From Jeotgalibaca sp. MA1X17-3 (GTDB lineage Bacteria; Bacillota; Bacilli; Lactobacillales; Aerococcaceae), in the NCBI RefSeq assembly GCF_021513155.1, contig NZ_CP090983.1, forward strand, positions 1 to 64,000: a DNA stretch of 64,000 nt. Reading direction: 5' to 3'. The notes beneath the pieces are model-generated. The model searched no databases, was not told the origin of the DNA, and saw only the letters and a list, made by a program, of their open reading frames with translations. This document shows, piece by piece, positions 56,616 through 64,000 of the stretch (within the stretch, counting starts at the first letter, position 1; the number at the start of each line of letters is the position of its first letter). The position numbers and the translations under genes are program-made.

Positions 56616-57404
56616 CTAGGATTTACTAGTTTCATACCAATTTAAAAACTTAGGAAGAACTTGATTCCAAAATAACCAATCATGTTCTCCTGGTCCTTCA
56701 AAATAATAGTGGGATAGATTCTCTTTTTCTAGATATGTATGAAGATAGTTGTTTTCTCTATATAGATAATCTTCTGTTCCAACTGAAAGAAAAAGCTCTG
56801 GAGGTTTCTTTCTATTTTCTGTATCTTCGAGCAAATGTAGAAGGTCCAATCGAGGAGGTAAATCTTTCCATTCCCCACTCTCTACCAGCATTTGGAGGAT
56901 CGGGATCGGAATCTTTACAACTCCTTCATTGACATCTGGTGAAGCCGAAAGAACAACTCCAGAAAAGCTCCCAACAAACCCAAAAGTATCTGCATGAAGA
57001 ATTCCATTAAGCAAGGCACCATACCCACCCATAGAAAATCCTGCAAGCAACGTATCTTCTCTTTTGTGTGATAAAGGGAAGAGAGCTCGTGTTTTTTCTA
57101 CTAATTCTTTTCCAATAAAAGTACTATATCGAGGTCCTATAGGGGGATCAAAATAAAAGCTGTTTTCTCCAGCAGGCATGATTACTGCGATTTCATACCG
57201 TTCTGCAAATTCACGGATTAGAGAATACTCTAGCCAATCATTTTGATCACCTGTATACCCGTGTAAAAGATATAGTGTAGGATAAAGTTCAAGTGAAGGT
57301 ATCGTTTTTCCTTCTCCCCTTCTTTTTGTCTCTGGAATAATTGCTCGATACGTGACCTGTTTATTGAGTGCTCCTGATTGATAACTAACTGTTAAAATAG
57401 CCAC
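56616..57404 (-). CDS. EstA-like carboxylesterase
   Basis: A 262-residue alpha/beta hydrolase of the esterase D type, like tributyrin esterase EstA of lactococci. It has LYLLHGYTGDQNDWL, the nucleophile elbow LAGFSMGGYGAL, an aspartate in SVGTEDYLY and histidine in EGPGEHDWLFW. It is cytoplasmic and hydrolyses short-chain esters. GTG at 57404 has the better distance from GGAGG; ATG 57410 is only one base from it. It is monocistronic. Confidence 0.85.
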   Translation of the reverse strand: MAILTVSYQSGALNKQVTYRAIIPETKRRGEGKTIPSLELYPTLYLLHGYTGDQNDWLEYSLIREFAERYEIAVIMPAGENSFYFDPPIGPRYSTFIGKELVEKTRALFPLSHKREDTLLAGFSMGGYGALLNGILHADTFGFVGSFSGVVLSASPDVNEGVVKIPIPILQMLVESGEWKDLPPRLDLLHLLEDTENRKKPPELFLSVGTEDYLYRENNYLHTYLEKENLSHYYFEGPGEHDWLFWNQVLPKFLNWYETSKS

Positions 57405-57535
57405 TATCATTCCTCCATTTATTAAATTTATTTTTATAGCTTTATTTTACCATAATTAGGAAGGAGTCCAGAATTACAAATACAAAACGAAATACGCTAT
57501 AATAGAATAGAGTTAATAAAGAGAGGATGGAACGA

Positions 57536-58098
57536 ATGATTCGCGAAGCACAAAAAAAAGATTCTTCTATATTATATGATTTACTAAAAGAAATTTTAGA
57601 AGATATGGAATTAGCTATCTTCAAAGAACTCCCTTCAGAAGATTTAAAAGAGCTGGTTGTGGCAAGTATGGAGGAAGAAGAGTATCGTTATAGTTATCGT
57701 AATGCCCTCGTTTATGAAGAAGAAGGTAAAATAGCAGGCTGCTTATTCGGTTATAAAGGAGAGCTTGAACAACAATTAGACAAACCGTTACAAAAGAAGC
57801 TGGTTCAGTATGGACTTGATCCAACGGTCTCTTTCTTTCCTGATCGAGAAACTTTTGCAGGAGAATGGTATTTGGACTCTATTATCACTCATAAAGATTA
57901 TCGTGGAAAAGGAATTGCTAAAAAATTAATTTCTGCTCTTCCTGATATTGTAAAAGAGAAAAAGAAACGATTATTGGTCTAAATTGTGATCAAAACAACC
58001 CAATTGCTCGTTCGGTTTATGAAGCAGCTGGTTTTCAGAAAACCTCTGAAATGATTTTGAGTGGCCACAACTACGACCATATGCAAAAAACAGTATAA
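57536..58098 (+). pseudogene. GNAT N-acetyltransferase, frameshift
   Basis: An acetyltransferase with motif A in WYLDSIITHKDYRGKGIAKKL. The frame stops at 57982 after an A5 run (57959-57963). One added A gives KKETIIGLNCDQNNPIARS and continues through YEAAGFQ to a stop at 58098, for about 187 residues. The recovered C-terminal part holds the NxxARxxYEAAGF signature that all GNAT enzymes of this type need. ATG 57536 is 9 bases after GAGAGG. The substrate is unknown. Confidence 0.82.
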
Positions 58099-58104
58099 TC
58101 AAAA

Positions 58105-58145
58105 TAAAGAAAGAGCTGGAACCTTTTGTCCCAACTCTTTCTTTT
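58105..58145. terminator. bidirectional terminator (GTTGGGAC-type)
   Basis: AAAGAAAGAG, TGG and AAC pair with GTCCCA and CTCTTTCTTT. It resembles the hairpins at 15849 and 24395 and serves the GNAT gene and the convergent FAD/NAD(P)-binding protein gene. Confidence 0.8.
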
Positions 58146-58147
58146 AT

Positions 58148-59583
58148 CTACATTTTTTCAACAAGCTTCCTAACTACTTCTTCTGCATGTCGCAACAACA
58201 TACCTGCTGAATTATTTCCATATTGTAATCCTTCAATAATTTGTCCATGAACAAATAAATTTTCTATTACACCATAGCGTTGACTGACCGCACAAGAATC
58301 TGGCCAAGTAACTTGAACGCCATCGAAGGGTTCTGGTTGAAGAATCCGCTTGTTTAGTGTGTTATTTAGTAATGCACTATTGTATTTAGAAATTTTAATT
58401 TGTTTGTTTTGTCCCGTTGAATTAATGAGATAGTCCACTTTCAATTTTCTACCTCCTGAAAAACCAATTTCAAATTCCGTTGGAAATTCAGTTACAGACT
58501 CCATATCTTTGAATACAGAAACTTGACCACTATCCCACCAAGTAAGGAGATTATTTACTGTTTCTTGAGGAATGGACGTTCGAATCAACTCAAAAAGACC
58601 TTTATATTCTTGTCTGTATCTTTTTTTATCTATTTCATTTAATGCTAACCAATAATTTGGAAGATAATAATCCATATGATGAATAATAGCTTGAAGAACC
58701 CCAAATTTTTCATTATCAATCAATTGTCTTTCTAATTGTTCTTTTGTTCCTTGACCAAATTTAGCTATTGTTTCACTTAAGTTGATGCCAAGTGATTCAC
58801 ATTCTTTTTCAAACCACTCTATCATTCTATCTAAAGAAACAAAGCCATTTTGTCTCTGTTTTTCAAGTTCAAGATTTTCTAGAGTCACATACTGTAAGGA
58901 TAATGCAGGCTCATGCACTCGAACAGTAGTAAAGCGACCGGTATCTGAAACAAAATAAATTTTCATGTCTTCTTTCAACATTTTTAGGCAGCGCATCATA
59001 TCTAACCCTGTTAATCCAGTACCAATAATTCCAACTCGTGATCCTTGTGGAATTATTTGTAACTTCTCTTCGGCAGGATATGGGTTGTGAATATAACGGG
59101 GGTTACCATATAAATCATAAGGGTCCTGATAGGCCATATGACCTACACAAAGGTGTACCAGATCAAATTCTTCTACTGAAGAAGGCGAATGTACAAGGAT
59201 TTTTCCATTTTCTAATAAGTCGAGATCCGTAACCTTTTCCAAGATAACGGTAGCATTCAGGTCTTGAATGGCTTGGTCCATCACTTCACGTAAATACTCG
59301 CCATACCATGGTCTTGGGAAGTGTATTTTAGCAGCATCCGTATAACCTTTTTTTCTTCTATCCATTCTGCAAAACCTAATTTTTTATCTTGGTCCATACT
59401 CATTGTATCAGCGGGCTGGTTTAGCAATAATACATCTGTATCTGGCTGATACGGAAGTCCAGTTCCTATGGTTTCGGGTGAATCATATATAACAATTTCT
59501 TGATCTTTAAAAATGGGATATTTGCTCATTTCTTTTAAAACACTTACTCCAGCAACTCCCATGCCAACAATGGCAATTTTCAT
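58148..59583 (-). pseudogene. FAD/NAD(P)-binding oxidoreductase-like protein, frameshift in A7 run
   Basis: The N-terminal Rossmann fold begins KIAIVGMGVAGVSVL and has GTGLPYQPDTDVLLLNQP. The frame breaks at an A7 run (59348-59354); one added A joins IEEK to KGYTDAAKIHFPRPWYGEYL and a long C-terminal part with a second nucleotide-binding turn, VGIIGTGLTGLDMM. The full protein has about 478 residues, similar to the FAD-NAD(P)-binding family (PF13454 type). Its substrate is unknown. GGAGG lies 7 bases before ATG 59583. Confidence 0.82.
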
Positions 59584-59753
59584 ATAGTAGCCTCCATTTA
59601 TCATTTGAAATTTCTATTTTTTCAAAAATTAATTCAATATTACTTTAATTCTTATCAGATTAAATCCATTCTGGTTGCAACAACCTTTTTCAACGTGTAA
59701 AATTGAAACTATTGACTCATTCAAAATCATTTAAAGGGAAAGGAGAGATTGAA

Positions 59754-60644
59754 ATGGAAAAACGTTATGAAGAACTCAAAAAAGCTGAAAAAGGAGCGAT
59801 CCGTAGTATTGTTGCTTATGTTTTCCTATCGCTTTTAAAAATTATTGTAGGAAATCTTTTTCATTCCGTTTCTTTACTTGCAGATGGATTCAACAACTTA
59901 ACAGATGTCATTTCTTCGATTGCTATTTTGATTGGTTTACGAACAGCCAGAAGACCTGCGGACGATAACCATCCGTATGGGCATTGGAAAGCTGAAACGA
60001 TCGGTAGCTTAGTCACTTCTTTTATTATGCTTTTAGTTGGATTTCAATTAGCTTATTCCAGTATTAATCATCTCTTCAGCCGAGAGCAGCTTCCTATACC
60101 TGATGGCAGAACAGCTCTTGTCGGCCTATTTTCTACAATTGTAATGTTTAGTGTTTATCTAGCCAATATCCGTTTAGCTAAAGAAGTTCGAAGTAGCGGA
60201 TTAAGAGCCGCTGCTAAAGATAATCTAGCAGATGCTTTGGTCAGTTTAGGAACTTCCATAGCAATTGTTGGTACCATCTTCAAATTATATTGGTTAGACA
60301 GTGCAATGGCAATTATTGTTGCTTTAATTATCTTAAAAAATGGTTTTGAAATTTTTAGAGATAGTAGTTTCAAATTATCAGATGGATTTGAAACGGAAGA
60401 GCTAGAACTATACCGTCAAAATATTTTAACGATTCCCGACGTGATGGACGTAGGTGAATTGAAAGCTCGTAGTTATGGAACGAATATATATGTCGATGTA
60501 ACCATCAAAGTTGCTGGCAGCCTTTCTGTTGAAGAAGGACATCGCATTACTGAAGAAGTAGAAGAGCTTCTTTCTGCCCGTTATGGTATTCAAGATATTG
60601 ATGTACATGTAGAACCAATAGAAAAAATCCAAGCAGATCACTGA
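59754..60644 (+). CDS. cation diffusion facilitator family transporter
   Basis: A 296-residue metal/proton antiporter with six helices. The helix 2 metal site is in SLLADGFNNLTDV, the helix 5 site is AKDNLADALVSLG, and the cytoplasmic dimerisation domain contains DVMDVGELKARSYG and HRITEEVEELL. Export of zinc, manganese or iron is usual in this family; the DGxxN and DxxAD metal quartet does not settle the metal. AAAGGAG sets ATG 59754 rather than 59703. Confidence 0.9.
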   Translation: MEKRYEELKKAEKGAIRSIVAYVFLSLLKIIVGNLFHSVSLLADGFNNLTDVISSIAILIGLRTARRPADDNHPYGHWKAETIGSLVTSFIMLLVGFQLAYSSINHLFSREQLPIPDGRTALVGLFSTIVMFSVYLANIRLAKEVRSSGLRAAAKDNLADALVSLGTSIAIVGTIFKLYWLDSAMAIIVALIILKNGFEIFRDSSFKLSDGFETEELELYRQNILTIPDVMDVGELKARSYGTNIYVDVTIKVAGSLSVEEGHRITEEVEELLSARYGIQDIDVHVEPIEKIQADH

Positions 60645-60684
60645 GGAATCAGAACCTTTGATAATCAGTGATCTGCTTTTTTTT
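60633..60684. terminator. terminator overlapping the CDF stop codon
   Basis: GCAGATCACTGA (60633-60644, ending in the TGA stop codon) pairs perfectly with TCAGTGATCTGC (60665-60676) and is followed by eight T. The 5' arm is coding sequence. Confidence 0.85.
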
Positions 60685-61435
60685 ATGTATGTAAATCTAT
60701 CAAATACTCTTCCCATATTTCTTGCAGTAATTCGCCACTACTTTCCTGAAAGATTAAATCAAAGGATTGCAAGCTAGGTACACTGGTTCGATTGATTAAG
60801 ACAGAATGTTCTCCACTAAATGCATCCAAAAGGCCCGCTGCTGGATAAACATTCAATCCTGTTCCAATTACGATCAACAAATCAGCCTCTGCTATGGCCT
60901 CCCACGCTTTTTGAAAGACTTCTTCATCCAAAGGCTCGCCATATAAGACAATATCGGGACGAATCAGTTCTCCCTTTTGATTACGTGCAATTCCTTTTTC
61001 ATCCCATACCCTTTCTTCTGTTGCAACGGGTTCATTAAAATGATGGACTTTCCATTTACTAGCATTTCCGTGAACGGGCCAAACATGACTAACACCTGTG
61101 GCCTGATGAAGATGATCAATGTTTTGAGTGATGATATCTACTTTTTTACCACTCTCTTCTAATTTTTTAAAAAAGATATGCCCAAAGTTCGGTTGTGCAT
61201 CTGGAAACTCCAATGTTTTTCGATAATTTTTGAAAAAGAGTTCCGGATAACGTTCTAAGAAATCTACATGAAGAGCTTCTTCACCAGAATATTGCATTTT
61301 ACTTAATTGATCATAAATTCCTCCTGAAGATCGAAAGTCAGGAATTCCACTTTCTGTACTAATACCTGCCCCAGTAAAAGCTACAATGTGTTTTGCTTCT
61401 TTAATCATAGTAGCTAGTTGTACTTTCGTATCCAT
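60683..61435 (-). CDS. Sir2 family NAD-dependent protein deacylase lacking zinc cysteines
   Basis: A 250-residue sirtuin with NAD-binding AFTGAGISTESGIPDFR, the TQNIDHLHQATG block, the catalytic histidine in WPVHGNAS and the GTGLNVYPAAGL block. The family removes acyl groups from lysines, or ADP-ribosylates, using NAD. The usual CxxC-CxxC zinc ribbon between VHGN and RPDIVLYGE is replaced by a cysteine-free segment, and the protein has no cysteine at all. This points to a divergent sirtuin subgroup. It lies 24 bases upstream of a GNAT gene in the same orientation. Confidence 0.88.
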   Translation of the reverse strand: MDTKVQLATMIKEAKHIVAFTGAGISTESGIPDFRSSGGIYDQLSKMQYSGEEALHVDFLERYPELFFKNYRKTLEFPDAQPNFGHIFFKKLEESGKKVDIITQNIDHLHQATGVSHVWPVHGNASKWKVHHFNEPVATEERVWDEKGIARNQKGELIRPDIVLYGEPLDEEVFQKAWEAIAEADLLIVIGTGLNVYPAAGLLDAFSGEHSVLINRTSVPSLQSFDLIFQESSGELLQEIWEEYLIDLHT

Positions 61436-61459
61436 TTTCTATCTCTCCTCAAATATTTA

Positions 61460-61897
61460 TTATTTTTTCTCTTTTTCCCACTGCATCAACCATTCTTTTT
61501 CACCAGTAGGTTCATCTATCATTCTTTCTTTGAATTTAAATCCATTTTGTTTATAAAATTGACAGGCACGTTCATTTTTTTCGTACACTTTTAATTGAAT
61601 TATTTTTCTATCACATTTCACATACTCGATTAATTTTTTCCCATAGCCTCGTCCTTGAGAGTCGGGAAACACGAACAAAGCGGATAAGTAATTTCCCATC
61701 ATCGAAACAAACCCTTTCACCTTGTCATCTGCTAAAATAATCAAATTTTCAGATAAAGGAAGATATAATCCCCGAATCGATTCTTTATTTTCCAGCCAAT
61801 AGTCTGCACTAATAAATGAATGTGATTCAAGGGAGACATCTAACCAAAGATTGGTTAACTCATCAAGCTCTTCTTCTTTTGCTTCTCTAATCTCCAC
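61460..61897 (-). CDS. GNAT family N-acetyltransferase
   Basis: A 145-residue enzyme with the acetyl-CoA loop DSQGRGYGKKLIEYV and the C-terminal block NERACQFYKQNGFK, similar to YjaB/RimI-like acetyltransferases. The best start is GTG 61897 after GAGGTGG; the frame is open to 61933. The substrate is unknown. It lies upstream of the Sir2 gene on the same strand, so an acetyltransferase and a deacylase may be co-expressed. Confidence 0.85.
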   Translation of the reverse strand: MEIREAKEEELDELTNLWLDVSLESHSFISADYWLENKESIRGLYLPLSENLIILADDKVKGFVSMMGNYLSALFVFPDSQGRGYGKKLIEYVKCDRKIIQLKVYEKNERACQFYKQNGFKFKERMIDEPTGEKEWLMQWEKEKK

Positions 61898-62069
61898 AAA
61901 TCCACCTCTTATACTCTTTGAGTCTTTCTTCACATATCTAGTATACCGTATAAGTTACATTTTTTTAAGCTTTGAATATTGAAGAAGTACACTCTTTCAA
62001 TAGTTATGAACAAAATAAAAAGCAACCCTTGAATGTGGCTACCCTTTATTTTTAATCATTTATCATTTT

Positions 62070-63584
62070 TTATTTAATTAAGCCTGCATTTTCCAAATAT
62101 GCTTTAGCTACATCTGCAGGATTTAACCCTTCTACGTTTACTTGATAGTTCATCTCTCTCATTTCACTATCCATTATTTTTCCTGAAAGCTTATTCAGTG
62201 CTTCGACAACGTCAGGATTCTCTTCAGCTGTTTCTTTTCTCATCAATGGTGCCCCTTGATAAGGCGGAAATAACTTCTGGTCGTCTTCTAGAACCGTTAA
62301 TCCGTATTCACGCAATTCACTATCCGTTGAATAAGCATCCATCAAATTAATTTCACCACTTTCAATTGCTGTATAGCGTAGTTTGGGTTCCATCGTTACT
62401 AAATTGTCAAATTGGATTCCATAAAGAGACTGAATTCCCAAGTATCCATCTTCCCTATCTGCAAATTCACGAGTGAATCCTGCTTTAACATCCCCAACTA
62501 CACTCTTCAAATCGGTAATCGTTTCTAGACCGTATGTTTCTGCAAAAGATTTCTCTACAGATAAAGTATAGGTATTGTTAAATTCCATTGGTTCTAAGAA
62601 AATCAAGTCAAATTGTTCCTCCAAGCCTTCTTTCGCTTGTTGATACACTTCTTCCTCTTCATTACTAACCGCAGTTTCTTTTAAAAATTCAGATATAGCT
62701 GTACCAGTAAACTCTGGATAAATATCAATACTATCCGTTCTTAAAGCATTGAAAACAAAACTTGTTTTCCCTAAACCTGCTTCTAACTCTACATTCCAAT
62801 CTGTCTCTTCTTCAATCAAAATTTTATACATATTTATCAAAATTTCAGGTTCTGCACCTAATTTTGCACCAATCACTAGTGTTTGATTTTGTGAAGTTAA
62901 AACAGGAGCTATGACTAAACCTAAAGCAACTACACCTAGACCTATAATTGAGAACATTGCCTTTTTGTAAGAAAGATTTTGAAATTTTTTAAGTAGGTAA
63001 TCAAATAACAGAGCAAGCAATGCTGCTGGAATGGCTCCTAGTAAAATTAAATTTGTGTTATTGCGGTCAATCCCTAATAAAATCAAATCTCCCAAGCCAC
63101 CTCCACCAATGAGCGCGGCTAGCGTTGTTGTCCCTACTATTAAAACCATAGCGGTACGAATACCTGCCATAATAATTGGTAACGCTAGTGGGATTTCTAC
63201 TTTAGTTAATCTTTTACGCGGATTCATCCCCATTGCATGAGCTGCTTCAATTAAAGAGGGATCAATTTCTACAATTCCTGTATAGGTATTCCGTAAAATC
63301 GGTAAAAGTGCATAGGCAACTAACGCTACAATTGCAGGGAATTTACCAATACCAAGAAGAGGAATTAAAATTCCCAATAATGCGAGTGATGGAATGGTTT
63401 GGATGACAGAAGCAATTCCAATAATAATTTCTGCTGCCTTTTTATGTCTAGTTAGATAGACTGCTAAAGGAACGGAAATTAAGACCGCAAACAACAATGC
63501 GATAAAAGAAATTTGAATATGTTCACCTATTGAACTCCACAGCTCACCACTTCGATTATTAAATACATTTATGAATTCACTCAT
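62070..63584 (-). CDS. ABC transporter permease fused to binding domain (OpuC/EgtU type)
   Basis: A 504-residue fusion. Residues 1-205 are a permease with about five helices and the EAA-type block DPSLIEAAHAMGMNPR. A further helix near 215-232 tethers a substrate-binding domain (residues 235-504) with IGAKLGAEPEIL, DIYPEFTGTA and KLFPPYQGAPLM. Such fusions import choline, glycine betaine or carnitine (OpuC/BusAB), or ergothioneine (EgtU). The family does not settle the substrate. It overlaps the ATPase gene by 8 bases. Confidence 0.88.
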   Translation of the reverse strand: MSEFINVFNNRSGELWSSIGEHIQISFIALLFAVLISVPLAVYLTRHKKAAEIIIGIASVIQTIPSLALLGILIPLLGIGKFPAIVALVAYALLPILRNTYTGIVEIDPSLIEAAHAMGMNPRKRLTKVEIPLALPIIMAGIRTAMVLIVGTTTLAALIGGGGLGDLILLGIDRNNTNLILLGAIPAALLALLFDYLLKKFQNLSYKKAMFSIIGLGVVALGLVIAPVLTSQNQTLVIGAKLGAEPEILINMYKILIEEETDWNVELEAGLGKTSFVFNALRTDSIDIYPEFTGTAISEFLKETAVSNEEEEVYQQAKEGLEEQFDLIFLEPMEFNNTYTLSVEKSFAETYGLETITDLKSVVGDVKAGFTREFADREDGYLGIQSLYGIQFDNLVTMEPKLRYTAIESGEINLMDAYSTDSELREYGLTVLEDDQKLFPPYQGAPLMRKETAEENPDVVEALNKLSGKIMDSEMREMNYQVNVEGLNPADVAKAYLENAGLIK

Positions 63585-64000
63585 GTTGATTCCCCCTCTC
63601 TTCCGTATTTTCAGCTAAATAAAGAAGAAGTTTTGACCGATCAATCATTCCTATAATCTTATCTTCTTTTTCAATTAAAAGAGCATCATTTTCAAAAAGA
63701 ATGTGTACTACTTCTTCCAGTGATGCCGTATAAGGTAATCGAATATCATCCATCTTTATTTCTTTATTCATAGGCTGCATAATCGTCTCTAATTTGAAAG
63801 GTTTTGTCTCTTTTTGACGATCCCCTCCCAGAAAAGTAAATACAAATTCATTGACCGGATGTTTTAGTAATTCTTCTGGTGTACCTACTTGTACGACTTT
63901 CCCGTCTTTCATAATACAAATTCGATCAGCTAACTTAAACGCTTCTTCTCGGTCATGTGTTACAAAAACAGTTGTCTTTTTTAGTTGTTTTTTTAATTCT
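63577..64000 (-). CDS. ABC transporter ATP-binding protein with CBS-like domain (partial)
   Basis: The C-terminal 140 residues of an ATPase cut by the right window edge. The switch histidine is in FVTHDREEAFKLADRI, and KDGKVVQVGTPEELLKHP is the typical OpuA/OpuC linker. One CBS-like domain follows (MQPMNKEIKMDDI to the end). In the family, CBS domains sense ionic strength or nucleotides. It is the ATPase for the fused permease/binding protein. The Walker A, signature and Walker B regions lie beyond the window. Confidence 0.9.
   Translation of the reverse strand, partial: ELKKQLKKTTVFVTHDREEAFKLADRICIMKDGKVVQVGTPEELLKHPVNEFVFTFLGGDRQKETKPFKLETIMQPMNKEIKMDDIRLPYTASLEEVVHILFENDALLIEKEDKIIGMIDRSKLLLYLAENTEERGNQHE

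Noticed and set aside
1..64000. CRISPR array, prophage or restriction-modification system
   Set aside because: No regularly spaced direct repeats, phage structural genes, integrase or methyltransferase genes were seen.

Overview
The window is AT-rich DNA from a low-GC Gram-positive bacterium, most likely of the order Lactobacillales. This is an inference from strong AAGGAGG-type ribosome binding sites, frequent TTG and GTG starts, many U-tailed terminators, LuxS, a class A sortase with an LPXTG surface protein, lipoproteins with an LAAC box, and CcpA-type cre sites. The family could be Carnobacteriaceae or Enterococcaceae, but nothing here fixes the genus. No tRNA, rRNA, CRISPR array or phage module was seen.

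Layout. Bases 1-15 kb hold mostly general genes: an MFS transporter, Maf, a VanZ-like protein, a broken heparinase II/III-like gene, a glutathione-dependent formaldehyde operon (class III alcohol dehydrogenase and S-formylglutathione hydrolase), a complete oligopeptide operon (oppABCDF) with a structured RNA between oppA and oppB, sortase A and LuxS. At 15.9-17.5 kb lies an IS110-family element, visibly richer in GC, with a folded segment upstream of its transposase where IS110-group elements carry their bridge RNA.

Bases 17.5-50.7 kb form a large pectin and rhamnogalacturonan utilisation locus. It has a 1610-residue LPXTG-anchored PL9-type pectate lyase, two GH105 unsaturated glycosyluronidases, GH28, CE8, CE12, GH43 and two further esterases. 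Import is by two separate sugar ABC transporters, one of CUT1 type and one of LplABC type with a YesL protein. Neither has an ATPase here, so a shared MsmX-like ATPase elsewhere is implied. Control is by a YesMN-like two-component system and a membrane-bound AraC-type sensor, with cre-like sites at three promoters. UxaC and UxaE then convert galacturonate to tagaturonate and fructuronate. The lyase cuts polygalacturonate at the cell surface, the oligomers are imported, cytoplasmic enzymes remove methyl, acetyl, xylosyl or arabinosyl and unsaturated end groups, and uronates enter the fructuronate branch. The later steps (UxuA/UxuB, KduI/KduD, KdgK/KdgA) are not in the window.

Bases 50.8-64 kb return to general functions: a BRCT-tailed exonuclease, UppP, a DUF4153 membrane protein, an AraC regulator behind a 740-base AT-rich spacer, an EstA-like esterase, GNAT enzymes, a CDF metal transporter, a cysteine-free Sir2 protein, and an OpuC/EgtU-type ABC transporter cut by the window edge.

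Seven genes are broken by nine frameshifts, and every one is repaired by adding a single base, often in an A/T run. This one-sided pattern looks more like homopolymer sequencing error than real gene decay, so these genes may be intact in the organism.
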